From positions 186,001 to 250,000 of the forward strand of contig NZ_AULQ01000002.1 of assembly GCF_000422365.1 (NCBI RefSeq): a DNA stretch of 64,000 nt, in the 5' to 3' direction. Within the stretch, counting starts at the first letter, position 1. Each line of letters starts with the position of its first letter. The notes below the pieces were generated by a model. It did no database searches, had not been told where the DNA came from, and saw nothing but the letters and a program-made list of their open reading frames with translations. Origin of the DNA: Mesoflavibacter zeaxanthinifaciens DSM 18436. Its GTDB lineage: Bacteria; Bacteroidota; Bacteroidia; Flavobacteriales; Flavobacteriaceae. A program made the position numbers and the translations under genes. This document shows positions 34,530 through 44,352 of the stretch, piece by piece.

Positions 34530-37082
34530 TTATTGATTTGCTATATAAGTGTCTAAGTTTTTATGTATTTGGATAATCTGGTAATTTTCTTGCGAAATTC
34601 CAAAAAATGGTCTATCTATTTTCTTTTTATCCTTTTCTTCTACAATATTAGCAAACCCTTTTGCGCCATCTATACTTTTTATACCATGTACTACTAAAAA
34701 TGTTTTATCTTTACTATAAACATCTACAGACGTTGATAAGTCGTAGTAAGATATTTTTTCTATCACTTTATCTAGTGTTTCTTTAAACTCTTTTAATTCA
34801 ACTTCTTGATTTTTATCAAATTGATAGACTACTTTAAAGTTTTTAGATACATCATTTGGCACAAATATTTGTTTACTTAAAGACTGTAAACTATTAATTA
34901 GATTTTGTGCTTTTATACCTTCTTCTGTGTTAGCATAATCTAATGCTATTTGGTTTAAGGCTTCCATGTAAGCTGTGTAACCATTTAATCTACCGTTTGC
35001 TGTTGCTTTTAGCAATTCAAATTTTGGCACAATTGGATCGCCGTCAAAGTAGTTTATATATTGGTCACTGTCTTCTATAACAGATTGATATTGTTGCTCT
35101 TCAAGTTTTTTATAGGTTTGCTCGTAAAGATTTTCTGGGCTTCCTTCATTATCTGCAACTGCTTGATTTGGATTCTGTAAAATAAAGGCATATCTAGAAT
35201 CTGGATAATTACTTATTATATCTTGCTTAGTAATTTCAGCTTCATTTGTTTGTCCTAAAATTTCATAGATTTTATACAGATTATATTTTGAAGGTAATAT
35301 TAAACGTTCCTCCGGTGCACTTTTTAATAAGGTTGTGAATTTTGTTTTTGAAAGCTCGTATTCTTTAAATTTCTCTTTATAAATTAACCCTAATTGATAG
35401 TAAGCATAATTTCTTTCCTTCATTAGACTATCAATGTCTTTATCTGTGCTTGGTAATTGTTTTAAGTAATAATCTGGAGAGAATTTTTCGTTTTCAGAAT
35501 TATTTTCTATTGCAGAAGCAATTGCGTCTGTAAAAGAAAACCCACTGCGACCATTACTTGACCAACGCCAATTATCTTCATTACTTCTTTCTCCCCAAAG
35601 TTGTTCAAATTGGTTTTTACCATAAGCTACAGTTTCTTGATTATAAAAATAGAAACTTGTTGCATTACCTACTGGTGAAGCACCTCGTGGTGGACCAAAA
35701 CCACTTTTTTTGTTAGTAGTGTTTTGCTGAAAATCTTTTATACGTTTTTGAGTTTCTAAACGCTCTTGCTCTTCTTCAGCTTTAGCTTTTAATTTATCTG
35801 TATAATCTTTAAAATACTGTTCTCTTTCTGCTATTGGCATAGCGACTAACTTTAAAATACTGTCGTTAGCTTCTGCAACACCTTCGTAGAAGATAACATC
35901 TTCTAAATTTTCGTTTTTCTTTTTAATCACACGGTATGGTTTACTATTTTCTACCATATTGATTAATGTACTGTCGTAGTAGGCGCCTGCTAGTTTATAC
36001 TCTGTATTATCAAAATAGTAATTACCTAAAGTTTCGTAGTTTTTGGCAACTAAAATTTTGTCTTTAGAGTTGGTGCGAAGTGATTTATTGTAGTAAGCTA
36101 TTGCTAAAGAATCGAATTTATTTTCTAAGTGAAACTCGGCTATTTGGTGATAAATTTTATCTAAAAACGGACGGTTTTCTCTATTTTCTTCAAGTTTGGT
36201 TAAGTGTTCTAAAAATTCGATTTTATTACCGTTTTCATAATCGAAATTCTTAGCTTTTTCTACTTCTGCAGCAATAAGATATTGACGTGGTATTTTTCGG
36301 TTTAAATCTATAACCTCATCAAAAGCTATGTTTGCGCTGTCTTTATCTTCTAAAGCATTGTAAAGCTGACCTTTTATAAAGTTGAAACGACCTTTTTCTT
36401 CATTCTTTTTTGTGGCTTTAGATGCTGTTTTTATATGCACAATAGCACTATCTAACTGCTCTAAATTAATATAAGCTTGTGCCAAAGTAGATGTAGCATC
36501 TGCAAGTTGTTGGTCTTCTAGATCTTCTTGTTCTAATAGGCGTTTGAGGTTTTCTATAGCAATTTCGTTATTTTCTAATCGCATATTGGTTTTTTCTCGC
36601 CATACTTTTGCTGTGTTGATTTTATCAGAATCGCCATAACTTGATAAAATCTTATTAAAAGCGTTTAATGCAGGAACAAAACGTTGGTCAAAATAACGTG
36701 CTTGACCTAATAGTAAATAAGCTTCGTCTATTTGTGGATTATGCTCTTTACCTTGAATATTCATACCGTGTTTTTGAACGGCTTTGACAGCTTTTTCTTC
36801 AGCTTTTGTAAAATCAGAATTTTTGGATTGTCCTGGTAAAATAACTTCTTCTGTTATTTGCATACGCTCTACAGGAAGTATGGCCCAATAATTATCAAAA
36901 TAAGTAGCGTTTAGACTGTTACGTCCTTGCTCTAACGCATTGTAACCATTAAATAATGTGTTATATTCTGCAGTTACTGCGTGAAAATTACGACTTATAA
37001 AACTATCGTTTTTTCGAGAGCAACTTGTAATTGTTAGTACTATAACCGTAAAGGCTAAACTTATTTTAAATGCTAATTTCAA
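34530..37082 (-). CDS. SprE/PorW-like T9SS lipoprotein with TPR repeats
   Basis: An 850-residue outer-envelope lipoprotein with a lipobox near residue 20 (LTITSCSRKN). The N-terminus FISRNFHAVTAEYNTLFNGYNALEQG is characteristic of the SprE/PorW family, needed for type IX secretion and gliding. TPR-like helices occupy about 110-380 and 560-720, separated by a GPPRG/Ser/Asn-rich segment near residue 460, and a C-terminal domain of about 100 residues follows. In the T9SS it is thought to link the PorK/N rings to the translocon. The window's T9SS cargo genes would depend on such a system. Confidence 0.88.
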   Translation of the reverse strand: MKLAFKISLAFTVIVLTITSCSRKNDSFISRNFHAVTAEYNTLFNGYNALEQGRNSLNATYFDNYWAILPVERMQITEEVILPGQSKNSDFTKAEEKAVKAVQKHGMNIQGKEHNPQIDEAYLLLGQARYFDQRFVPALNAFNKILSSYGDSDKINTAKVWREKTNMRLENNEIAIENLKRLLEQEDLEDQQLADATSTLAQAYINLEQLDSAIVHIKTASKATKKNEEKGRFNFIKGQLYNALEDKDSANIAFDEVIDLNRKIPRQYLIAAEVEKAKNFDYENGNKIEFLEHLTKLEENRENRPFLDKIYHQIAEFHLENKFDSLAIAYYNKSLRTNSKDKILVAKNYETLGNYYFDNTEYKLAGAYYDSTLINMVENSKPYRVIKKKNENLEDVIFYEGVAEANDSILKLVAMPIAEREQYFKDYTDKLKAKAEEEQERLETQKRIKDFQQNTTNKKSGFGPPRGASPVGNATSFYFYNQETVAYGKNQFEQLWGERSNEDNWRWSSNGRSGFSFTDAIASAIENNSENEKFSPDYYLKQLPSTDKDIDSLMKERNYAYYQLGLIYKEKFKEYELSKTKFTTLLKSAPEERLILPSKYNLYKIYEILGQTNEAEITKQDIISNYPDSRYAFILQNPNQAVADNEGSPENLYEQTYKKLEEQQYQSVIEDSDQYINYFDGDPIVPKFELLKATANGRLNGYTAYMEALNQIALDYANTEEGIKAQNLINSLQSLSKQIFVPNDVSKNFKVVYQFDKNQEVELKEFKETLDKVIEKISYYDLSTSVDVYSKDKTFLVVHGIKSIDGAKGFANIVEEKDKKKIDRPFFGISQENYQIIQIHKNLDTYIANQ

Positions 37083-37113
37083 TGCGGTTGTATTTTGTGT
37101 AATACATAACTGT

Positions 37114-37147
37114 TTACATGCAATTTTATTATATTTTTTGCATGTAA
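37114..37147. repeat. Inverted repeat between ABC exporter and sprE
   Basis: TTACATGCAA (37114-37123) and TTGCATGTAA (37138-37147) are perfect 10-base arms around a 14-base loop in the 137-base gap. It lies downstream of the ABC gene and upstream of the SprE/PorW gene (both minus). No U-tract follows, so it may be an operator rather than a terminator. Confidence 0.5.
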
Positions 37148-37219
37148 GAGCGTAAAAATAAGCATCTTTTTTTAAATAACTTAACGCATATCAATTTACA
37201 GAGAAAAAACTATAAAATA

Positions 37220-37927
37220 TTACACTTCTGATATGCCCGAAAAATGCGCTTCTAATTCTTTTAAAGTCGCCTCGCTAGTTTTAATATCTTTTACAGCTTG
37301 ACCTTTATCTAAAACCACAATACGCTCGCAAACATCGGTAACATGTAATAAATCATGACTTGATACTAACACGGTTACACCTTGTTTTTCGGCTAAATCT
37401 TTAATGATTTGTTTTAATCTAATTTGTGTTGTTGGATCTAAGTTTGCAAAAGGTTCATCAAGAATAATGACTTCTGGATTACCTATTAATGCAGCAACAA
37501 TTCCGGCTTTTTTCTGGTTTCCTTTACTTAAATCGCGTAAATATTTTTTCTGGTTTAAGATTTCACCATGAAAAAAATCTTCAAACTGTGCCAATAAGTT
37601 GTCTACGTCTTGTTTGTTTTGCCCACGTAAATCACCAATAAAATAAAAATATTCTTCTGGTGTCAAGTAACCAATTAAGAAGCTTTCGTCTATAAATGCA
37701 GAGGTAAATGGTTTCCAGTCTTCACTTTCGCTAACAATAACGCCATTATTTTCTATCTGTCCTGTTGTTGGTTTTATTAAATCAAGAAGTAAACTAAAAT
37801 AGGTTGTTTTACCTGCTCCGTTGTTTCCTACTAATCCAAAACTTTGTCCTTTTGGGATTTCTAAAGTTGAAATATTTAATACTTCTTTACTATTATATTT
37901 TTTTGAAAGGTTTGTTGTCTTTATCAT
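37220..37927 (-). CDS. ABC transporter ATP-binding protein
   Basis: A 235-residue ATPase subunit: Walker A GNNGAGKTT near 35, signature LSKGNQKK near 138, Walker B VIILDEPFANLDP near 158, and the switch His in SSHDLLH. The pattern matches exporters of the ABC-2 type. Its partner is the DUF5687 membrane protein 19 bases upstream. The substrate is unknown. Both follow a PadR regulator and two small membrane proteins, also on minus. Confidence 0.92.
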   Translation of the reverse strand: MIKTTNLSKKYNSKEVLNISTLEIPKGQSFGLVGNNGAGKTTYFSLLLDLIKPTTGQIENNGVIVSESEDWKPFTSAFIDESFLIGYLTPEEYFYFIGDLRGQNKQDVDNLLAQFEDFFHGEILNQKKYLRDLSKGNQKKAGIVAALIGNPEVIILDEPFANLDPTTQIRLKQIIKDLAEKQGVTVLVSSHDLLHVTDVCERIVVLDKGQAVKDIKTSEATLKELEAHFSGISEV

Positions 37928-37946
37928 GATTAAAAGTGAATTAAGG

Positions 37947-39425
37947 TTAGCTGTCTTGACTAAATGCGTCTATCATTTTATATTTAGAGTCTAGGTATTT
38001 TTGTGTAATTAGTTTCATTAATTTTTGATGAAACACAATACCTAATAAACCCAAAAAGGCTAATGCAAATAGACCGACTTGAAAACTGATAAAAAATGAA
38101 GTTAAGCCAAATATTGCTGCAGGTAAAATCATTAAAGGAATACCAATAATCCATTGTACTGCACCAGTACCTTGATAGTTAAATGCTGCACGTTGATTTA
38201 AGTCTATTTTTTTGCGATTAAAGCTTCCGCCAAGCATAATTACATAACTATTAACACCAATGTTATAAATGGCTGCAGCAAAATGTGCTGCTAAAATTTT
38301 CCAACCAAAATACACATACGGAATACTAAGTACAAACATGATAATTACGCTTAAAATCATAAGCGTGTATTTAGATTTTAGGTATTGCTCGTATTTAATG
38401 TTTTGGCTCATTAACATTTTGTAGTAACCGCTATCCCAAGCAGGAATAAACTGCCCAAAATTGATTAAGAAAATACCTGTTACGAAAATACCTACAAAAC
38501 CAAATATCATTGGTGAATCTTGAAATTGAGGATTAGGGTAAAAGAATAATCCATATAGTAAGCCAATAACTAAAATAAATACCGAAGATTTTGGTCTTTT
38601 ATTACGCCATATTAAACGCAAATCTAATTGCATAAATGGTGCAATGTCCCCAAAGTTTTTTGTCCAACCAAGGTTAGAAGCATTAACTTCTTTTATTTTA
38701 GTTTTTAAAGAATGATCTAAATACAGTTTTTGTCTTAAAATCTTAAAATTAAACCAATAACAAACACCTAAGATAGCGACTAATATTAATAGATATATTG
38801 GGTTATTAGCTATAGCTAAAATGGATGCAGATAGTAATCCAGAAATATCTAAAATTTCGAAATAATTTAAAGCAAATAATCCTCCAGCAACTACAATAAT
38901 TGGTAGGTAAGATAATTCGGTTTCTGACGAGATACTTTCAATAATAAAATTTAAAAAATTACTGATTAACGATATCAAAACCATTGCTACTAACCATGTT
39001 AACACCATAGATTTTGAATATCCTTTTGACATTAAGACTATGCTAAAAGGGATTGTTGCAAAAAGCGGTAAAAAGTTAATAAACGCTAAAGTTGATTTAC
39101 CCAAAACATAGTTAACCACTGTGTTTCTTTTAACAGGAAGCGTTAGCAAAGGTTTTACACTCATTACTGGTAATTTCTGAAAGAAAAAACGAATAAGAAG
39201 CTCCATTAAAACCCAGTAAAAAATAACTTGATTTACAATAATAAAAGGATCTTGATCTGGAAATGCTTTTTTTAAACCAGGATATAGTCCAACACCTAAC
39301 GCTAAAAATGTAACAATAAAATAAAGCGCAAAAAAGCCCATTAAAATTTTTAGCGCTAAGCTTTTTCCGAAACTGGCAGAACGAAAAAATTGTTTCCACT
39401 CTAAACTTATAAACTTGCTTATCAT
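37947..39425 (-). CDS. DUF5687 family membrane protein, ABC-2-like permease
   Basis: A 492-residue polytopic protein with about 12 membrane helices in two halves split by a cytoplasmic section (about 230-270, KILRQKLYLDHSLKTKIKEV). The start ISKFISLEWKQFFRSASFGKSLALKILMGFF is typical of DUF5687 proteins encoded next to ABC ATPases in Bacteroidota. It probably forms the channel for the downstream ATPase. Transported compound unknown. Confidence 0.85.
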   Translation of the reverse strand: MISKFISLEWKQFFRSASFGKSLALKILMGFFALYFIVTFLALGVGLYPGLKKAFPDQDPFIIVNQVIFYWVLMELLIRFFFQKLPVMSVKPLLTLPVKRNTVVNYVLGKSTLAFINFLPLFATIPFSIVLMSKGYSKSMVLTWLVAMVLISLISNFLNFIIESISSETELSYLPIIVVAGGLFALNYFEILDISGLLSASILAIANNPIYLLILVAILGVCYWFNFKILRQKLYLDHSLKTKIKEVNASNLGWTKNFGDIAPFMQLDLRLIWRNKRPKSSVFILVIGLLYGLFFYPNPQFQDSPMIFGFVGIFVTGIFLINFGQFIPAWDSGYYKMLMSQNIKYEQYLKSKYTLMILSVIIMFVLSIPYVYFGWKILAAHFAAAIYNIGVNSYVIMLGGSFNRKKIDLNQRAAFNYQGTGAVQWIIGIPLMILPAAIFGLTSFFISFQVGLFALAFLGLLGIVFHQKLMKLITQKYLDSKYKMIDAFSQDS

Positions 39426-39477
39426 AGATTAATATTTTGGTTTGGTTTATGTATTGGTAGCTAAGTTTATAGATTTG

Positions 39478-40167
39478 TTACAAACTGAATTCAGGATAAG
39501 TTGTTTTTAACAACTCTTCTGCTTTATCTGGTATAACTCTAAAGCTTATATAATTAACTAAATATAAGAGTGTAAAAATTGCTGCAGTTAATAAAACTAA
39601 TTTGGTGTTAGATATAAAAACATCACTCCACATTGAGATATTATAAAATTGAGATAAAAAAATTATACCTATACTTCCTGCTTGTTTAAAAATAAGCTCT
39701 TCTAACAACCATTTTTTACTAGATATTTCTTTTCTTTTTCTAAACTCTCTATTAAGCTGTATACTTCTAAATAATGTCCAAATTGCCAATACACCAAATA
39801 TTATAAAGAAAAAATATTTAGCATAACTTGTTTGAAGTAGTGTAAAAAAAGTAACAAATAAAGTTGCGGTCATTATTATTTTTGGGATAGAAAACCATTG
39901 TTTAAGTTCTGATAATAAATATTTGTAATAACGTTTATTCATTGCTTTTTGTCGTTGCTCTACCACATCCATAAAACCAAAAACACCAAACTTTTTAAAA
40001 GATTGATCTCTTGCTTCTTCAAAAGACAGCTTAGGGTTTTCTTGCCAAATAGATTCTATATCATTAGCTAAATGGTCTACAAGCTCTGTTTGTAAATCGT
40101 AATGATATACATAATGATTTCTTGTAAAGGCATATAAATCTTGTAATTGTGATGGTGTAACTTTCAA
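39478..40167 (-). CDS. Membrane protein of PadR-linked operon
   Basis: A 229-residue protein. The N-terminal 75 residues are a soluble helical domain (LQTELVDHLANDIESIW, SFEEARDQSFKKFGVFGFMDVVEQ), followed by four or so membrane helices. The same LxxELxDHxA domain begins the next protein upstream, 3 bases away, so they are diverged paralogs. This domain resembles cytoplasmic N-terminal parts of membrane proteins regulated by PadR repressors in many bacteria. Function unknown. Confidence 0.75.
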   Translation of the reverse strand: MKVTPSQLQDLYAFTRNHYVYHYDLQTELVDHLANDIESIWQENPKLSFEEARDQSFKKFGVFGFMDVVEQRQKAMNKRYYKYLLSELKQWFSIPKIIMTATLFVTFFTLLQTSYAKYFFFIIFGVLAIWTLFRSIQLNREFRKRKEISSKKWLLEELIFKQAGSIGIIFLSQFYNISMWSDVFISNTKLVLLTAAIFTLLYLVNYISFRVIPDKAEELLKTTYPEFSL

Positions 40168-40170
40168 AAT

Positions 40171-40896
40171 CTAATTTGTTAATTTAGAAAAAATATTTTT
40201 GTATTTATTATAATATTTAAAGTAAGTGTTTGTACTAGACCTCATGATAGGGTAAAGTAATATTGCTGTTATAAATAGTATATAATATGGTTTATTATCT
40301 TGGTCTTTATTAAGCATTACAAACAACTGAAAAACCATATTGTATAAACTCCATGCCAACATTATAATTCCAGAAGACATTGTAATATTTAAAGACCGTT
40401 TTGAAACCTTATCCTTTATTGAGTGTAAAGCGCTAAAAAATAATGGTAACATTAGTAGTCCTAAAACCAAAGTACTTGACACTTTAGGATAAAAATTAAA
40501 ACCATAGTAACTAATAATGCCAAAAGCTGTAAACTCTAATAAAAATTTAGGCGTAAACATTAAATTTTTCAATTCTTGCCAATGTGCTTTTCTTAGTTTT
40601 CGGCCTATACTTCTCTGTTTTTGTCTTTCAAATTTTTTAAAGCCATTATTATCTGCATACAATCCTTCTTTTAATAGTTTACCATGATAAATCCCGTAAA
40701 CTTCTGTACTATTTCCAAAACTTTGATGCACTTCTAATAAAGCTTCGTTAAATGAAATTCCTTCTTTTTCTATTTTTTCTTCTACTGCAGAAGCAATATG
40801 ATCTAATAGTTCTACACGCACATCCCAATACTTAACCTTAGATTTGATTAAGTAATTGTCTATATATTTTATTTCTTCTCTAGTTAACTTCTTCAT
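40171..40896 (-). CDS. Membrane protein next to PadR regulator
   Basis: A 241-residue protein with a helical cytoplasmic N-terminus (YWDVRVELLDHIASAVEEKIEKEGISFNEALLEVHQSFG) and four membrane helices in the C-terminal half. It overlaps the PadR gene's stop by one base, so the two are translationally coupled, and is paralogous to the following gene. It may be a membrane-stress or transport component controlled by PadR; no specific activity can be assigned. Confidence 0.75.
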   Translation of the reverse strand: MKKLTREEIKYIDNYLIKSKVKYWDVRVELLDHIASAVEEKIEKEGISFNEALLEVHQSFGNSTEVYGIYHGKLLKEGLYADNNGFKKFERQKQRSIGRKLRKAHWQELKNLMFTPKFLLEFTAFGIISYYGFNFYPKVSSTLVLGLLMLPLFFSALHSIKDKVSKRSLNITMSSGIIMLAWSLYNMVFQLFVMLNKDQDNKPYYILFITAILLYPIMRSSTNTYFKYYNKYKNIFSKLTN

Positions 40897-41234
40897 TACT
40901 CTAAACCAAATTTAGGATTTACTAAAATCTGCATGGTTTTAATATACTCTTGTAATTCGTTTAGTTTATTAACCGTTTCTTTGTTTCCTTTTTCTGTAAG
41001 TTTATAGTATTTACGTAAACGATTATCAACTTTTTTCATCTCAACTTCCAACAAGCCATCTGCTTCTAATTTATGAAGCGCAGGGTACAAAGCGCCTTCT
41101 GTAATTTTAAGCTCTCCTTTAGTAATTTCTTTTACTTTTTGGGTAATTTCATATCCATACATTTTATCACTTTCATTTAAAAGCTTTAAAATAATTGTAG
41201 TTAAACTACCTTTATATAATTTAGAATTTGCCAT
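40896..41234 (-). CDS. PadR-family transcriptional regulator
   Basis: A 112-residue winged-helix repressor: YKGSLTTIILKLLNESDKMYGYEI, TKGELKITEGALYPALHKLEADGLLEVEMK, RKYYKLTEKGNKE. These are hallmark PadR motifs, with the GALYPALHKLE recognition helix. It is the first gene of a minus-strand run with two membrane proteins and probably represses its own operon, as PadR proteins usually do. Its inducer is unknown. Confidence 0.93.
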   Translation of the reverse strand: MANSKLYKGSLTTIILKLLNESDKMYGYEITQKVKEITKGELKITEGALYPALHKLEADGLLEVEMKKVDNRLRKYYKLTEKGNKETVNKLNELQEYIKTMQILVNPKFGLE

Positions 41235-41320
41235 GATTCAAATATACATAATTTCCTTATGCATAATAAACTTAGGTATTAATTTTTTATAAAACAGACC
41301 ACTTTCCGTTTAGGCTTCAT

Positions 41321-41328
41321 TATTTTTG
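41321..41328 (+). promoter_or_regulatory. -7 promoter box of reductase gene
   Basis: TATTTTTG fits TAnnTTTG, 17 bases before the ATG at 41346. A -33 TTG at the usual 17-23 base spacing was not seen, so support is partial. Confidence 0.4.
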
Positions 41329-41345
41329 CATTAAAATTTAAAACT

Positions 41346-42404
41346 ATGTCTCAATTTCATACACTAAATATTAAAGATATTACACGTCAAACAGATCAAT
41401 GTGTATCTATAACTTTTGATGTTCCAAACCATTTAAAGGAAGAATATAAATTTAAAGCAGGACAATACATTACTTTAAAAACAGATATAGATGGTAAAGA
41501 AGTAAGACGCGATTACTCTTTGTGCACTTCTCCGTCAAGCGGAAATCTAACCGTTGCGGTTAAAGAAGTAGAAAACGGAACATTTTCTAAACATGCTAAT
41601 CAAGCTTTAAAAGTTGGCGATACTTTAGACGTTGCGCAACCACAAGGTCGTTTTACCTTTACACCTGACACTTCAAAAACTAGAACCATAGCTGCATTTG
41701 CTGCAGGTAGTGGTATTACACCGGTTTTAAGTATTTTAAAAACAGTTTTAGAAGAAGAGCCAAACAGTAAATTTGTATTAGTTTATGGTAACAAGACATT
41801 AAAGGACACTATCTTTTTAAACGACCTTTTAGATATTCAAAATAAATATAGTGACCGATTAAGTATCCAGTTTTTATATAGTCAATCTCAAGAAAAAGAT
41901 GCGTTATTTGGTCGTATTGAAAAAAGTACAGTAAACTTTATCGTTAAGAATAAATACAAAGATGTAAATATTGACGCATTTTACATTTGCGGACCAGAAG
42001 GTATGATTAATACCGTAAAAGATGTATTAGCAGAAAATAATATAGAAGATAGTAAAATCTTTTTTGAGTTGTTTACAACAACTTCTTCAGTCTCTGTAGA
42101 AGATTTAGAAGAAGTCACTGACGGTACAACATCTATAACTGTAATTGTTGATGATGAAGAAAAAACATTTACAATGTCACAACAACAGTCTGTTTTAGAA
42201 GCTGCTTTAGAGCAGGATTTAGACGCGCCTTATTCTTGCCAAGGTGGTATTTGTAGCAGTTGTTTAGCAAGAGTCAAAGAAGGTAAAGCAACAATGAGAC
42301 AAAACAATATTTTAACCGATAATGAAGTAGCCGAAGGATTAATCTTAACATGCCAAGCACATCCTGTATCTGCAAAGATTATAGTTGATTATGATGATAT
42401 TTAA
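41346..42404 (+). CDS. PaaE-like flavin/2Fe-2S oxidoreductase
   Basis: A 352-residue electron-transfer protein of the ferredoxin-NADP reductase family fused to a plant-type ferredoxin. The FAD domain has RRDYSLCTSPS (residues about 55-65) and GTFSKHAN; the NAD(P) domain has FAAGSGITPVLSI and YICGPEGMI; the C-terminal domain binds 2Fe-2S through CQGGICSSCLARV and a final Cys in LTCQAHP. This layout is that of PaaE, reductase of the phenylacetyl-CoA epoxidase, but no paaABCD genes are adjacent, so a general role for a monooxygenase or desaturase is as likely. Confidence 0.88.
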   Translation: MSQFHTLNIKDITRQTDQCVSITFDVPNHLKEEYKFKAGQYITLKTDIDGKEVRRDYSLCTSPSSGNLTVAVKEVENGTFSKHANQALKVGDTLDVAQPQGRFTFTPDTSKTRTIAAFAAGSGITPVLSILKTVLEEEPNSKFVLVYGNKTLKDTIFLNDLLDIQNKYSDRLSIQFLYSQSQEKDALFGRIEKSTVNFIVKNKYKDVNIDAFYICGPEGMINTVKDVLAENNIEDSKIFFELFTTTSSVSVEDLEEVTDGTTSITVIVDDEEKTFTMSQQQSVLEAALEQDLDAPYSCQGGICSSCLARVKEGKATMRQNNILTDNEVAEGLILTCQAHPVSAKIIVDYDDI

Positions 42405-42562
42405 GCAATTTGTCGTTTTTTATTGCATTTTGTCGAACAATTCAAATCGTTGGATATCATTTTAAAGTTCTTAAACTAATCATTATAAATTAGCTAAAGA
42501 TTAGAATGCTACAAATGTGTTAGTTTAAGGGATAATATTAATATGAATTAGTAGTAAAATCT

Positions 42563-42594
42563 AAAAAGCCTCAAGAAATTGAGGCTTTTTTTTT
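42563..42594. terminator. Bidirectional terminator
   Basis: AAAAAGCCTCAA and TTGAGGCTTTTT form a perfect 12-bp stem with a GAAA/TTTC loop and A/T runs on both sides. It lies between the convergent reductase and glycosyltransferase genes and can serve both; it touches the latter's stop codon. Confidence 0.88.
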
Positions 42595-43609
42595 ATGCTT
42601 TTAAAATAGATTGAATTTTTTCTATAACTTCTTCTGAAGTAATACTTCCTGCAACATCCTTATAGTCTTCTGGATATTTATTACCGTAAATTGAGGTAGG
42701 AATTTTAATAAATGTATTTCTATTTGGTAATAAATGATAATCTGACGGTTGATTAAACGCTGAAAAACCAGCATAAGGATGAGTTACGCCCCAAATTGTC
42801 AATACTTTTACGCCAAACATAGCTGCTAAATGGGCATTACCAGAATCCATAGCAACCATTAAATCTAAATTAGAAATTAAATCTAATTCGTCATCAAAAT
42901 TTAGTAAACCTGCAACATTTACAACATTTTTTGAACTTGACAATTCACTTAATTGCTGCTGTTCTGCTTTAGCTCCAAATAAAAATATATTGTATTGCTC
43001 TTCTAAAGCATTTACAACGTTTTTCATTTGTGACAAAGGGTACATTTTTGAAGGGTATTGAGCAAATGGTGCAATACCTATCCATTGTTTTTTTGATGGT
43101 TGTACTTGCTCTACAATTAACTTAGGAAGCGTTTTTCTTTCAGGAAACCTTGGGTTTGATAAGTCTAAAGAATAGCCTAATTTTTTAAACACGTCGGCGT
43201 ATCTTTCATGGGTTGTTTTTAAGGATTTAAAACTGTCACCATTTATCAGTGCCTTCTTCTCTGCTCTACCTTTATCAATTTGTACAAACGTCTTTCTGAA
43301 AAAGAATAACTTTAAAATTTTGGTACGTAAAACGTTGTGTAAATCGGCTACTTTATCAATATTTAGCGCTTTCAGTTCTTTGTATAGTTTATACAACCCA
43401 AAAACACCTTTATGCTTTTGCTTTTCGTCAAAAATAAAAACCGAAGTATTTGTTAGATTTTTAAAAAAAGGCGCAAAAAAAGGTCTAGTTAACACTGTTA
43501 ACTTGACCTTTGGATGTTGTTGTGTAAATGCTCTCAACACAGGAACTGTCATAGCAACGTCACCCATTGCAGATAGACGTATAACTAAAATGTGTTGTGT
43601 TGTTTGCAT
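42593..43609 (-). CDS. Glycosyltransferase family 9 (heptosyltransferase-like)
   Basis: A 338-residue GT-B enzyme. The start ILVIRLSAMGDVAMTVPVLRAF, the central GIAPFAQYPSKMYP and LDLMVAMDSGNAHLAAMFGVKVLTIWG are GT9 signatures; the last is the acceptor/donor site with the GHNAHLAA-type motif. GT9 enzymes add heptose or related sugars to lipopolysaccharide core. It is followed in transcription order by the terminator and preceded 23 bases upstream by the DUF4254 gene, a pairing common in this family. Confidence 0.88.
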   Translation of the reverse strand: MQTTQHILVIRLSAMGDVAMTVPVLRAFTQQHPKVKLTVLTRPFFAPFFKNLTNTSVFIFDEKQKHKGVFGLYKLYKELKALNIDKVADLHNVLRTKILKLFFFRKTFVQIDKGRAEKKALINGDSFKSLKTTHERYADVFKKLGYSLDLSNPRFPERKTLPKLIVEQVQPSKKQWIGIAPFAQYPSKMYPLSQMKNVVNALEEQYNIFLFGAKAEQQQLSELSSSKNVVNVAGLLNFDDELDLISNLDLMVAMDSGNAHLAAMFGVKVLTIWGVTHPYAGFSAFNQPSDYHLLPNRNTFIKIPTSIYGNKYPEDYKDVAGSITSEEVIEKIQSILKA

Positions 43610-43632
43610 TTCAACTTATAATTAAATTGAAA

Positions 43633-44241
43633 TTATTTCTGATTTCTTAACACAGGATTAAGCTCATCATCATTATACATTTTCATCTGCTTATACACTT
43701 TCATGTATTTATCACCTTTAGAAATATCGTCTAAAAGTGTATCTATTGCTGTGCTTAAATCTACACGTTGCTCTAATAATACGTCTAGTTTTTTTTGGCA
43801 AGCTTCTTTGTGTGCATCCGTAGCATCTTCACGAGTTGCTTCTTCGTGCATGTGATAGATTTTTAATGCTAAGATTGATAATCTATCTATTCCCCAAGCT
43901 GGACTTTCAGTATTAATAGTTGCATCTGCTTTAGGTGTAACGTCTTTATATTTTTCTAAAAAATAACTATCAATATACTCTACCATATCCGTTCTATCTT
44001 GGTTAGAGGCATCGATTTGTCTTTTTAATTTTAAAGCAGCTACTGGGTCTATTTGTGGATCTCTAATAATATCTTCATAATGCCATTGTACGGTATCAAT
44101 CCAACATTTACGGTATAACAAGTGTTCTAAAAGGTTAGATTTTTTGTCGTAAGGATTTGTAAACGGTTGGTCTACGGTATTGATAACGTGGTATTTTTCT
44201 ATAACGTCTTGAAAAATTTTATTGGCTTTGTCTGTAAACAT
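43633..44241 (-). CDS. DUF4254 family protein
   Basis: A 202-residue, all-helical, soluble protein with WHYEDIIRDPQIDPVAALKLKRQIDASNQDRTDMVE and ESPAWGIDRLSILALKIYHMHEEATR, the pattern of DUF4254. No catalytic motif is evident. Its constant place next to GT9 genes in flavobacteria suggests a link with lipopolysaccharide core synthesis, but no activity can be assigned. Confidence 0.85.
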   Translation of the reverse strand: MFTDKANKIFQDVIEKYHVINTVDQPFTNPYDKKSNLLEHLLYRKCWIDTVQWHYEDIIRDPQIDPVAALKLKRQIDASNQDRTDMVEYIDSYFLEKYKDVTPKADATINTESPAWGIDRLSILALKIYHMHEEATREDATDAHKEACQKKLDVLLEQRVDLSTAIDTLLDDISKGDKYMKVYKQMKMYNDDELNPVLRNQK

Positions 44242-44321
44242 ATTTTATAATTTAAGACTGTAAAATTACACATTTTAAAAATAAAAATGAGTCATACCTT
44301 AAAAGGCTTTACAAATAATAA

Positions 44322-44329
44322 TAAATTTG
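44322..44329 (+). promoter_or_regulatory. -7 promoter box of upp
   Basis: TAAATTTG matches TAnnTTTG, 23 bases upstream of the upp ATG at 44353. No convincing -33 TTG was found. Confidence 0.4.
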
Positions 44330-44352
44330 TAATTCACATTAATAATTAAGTC

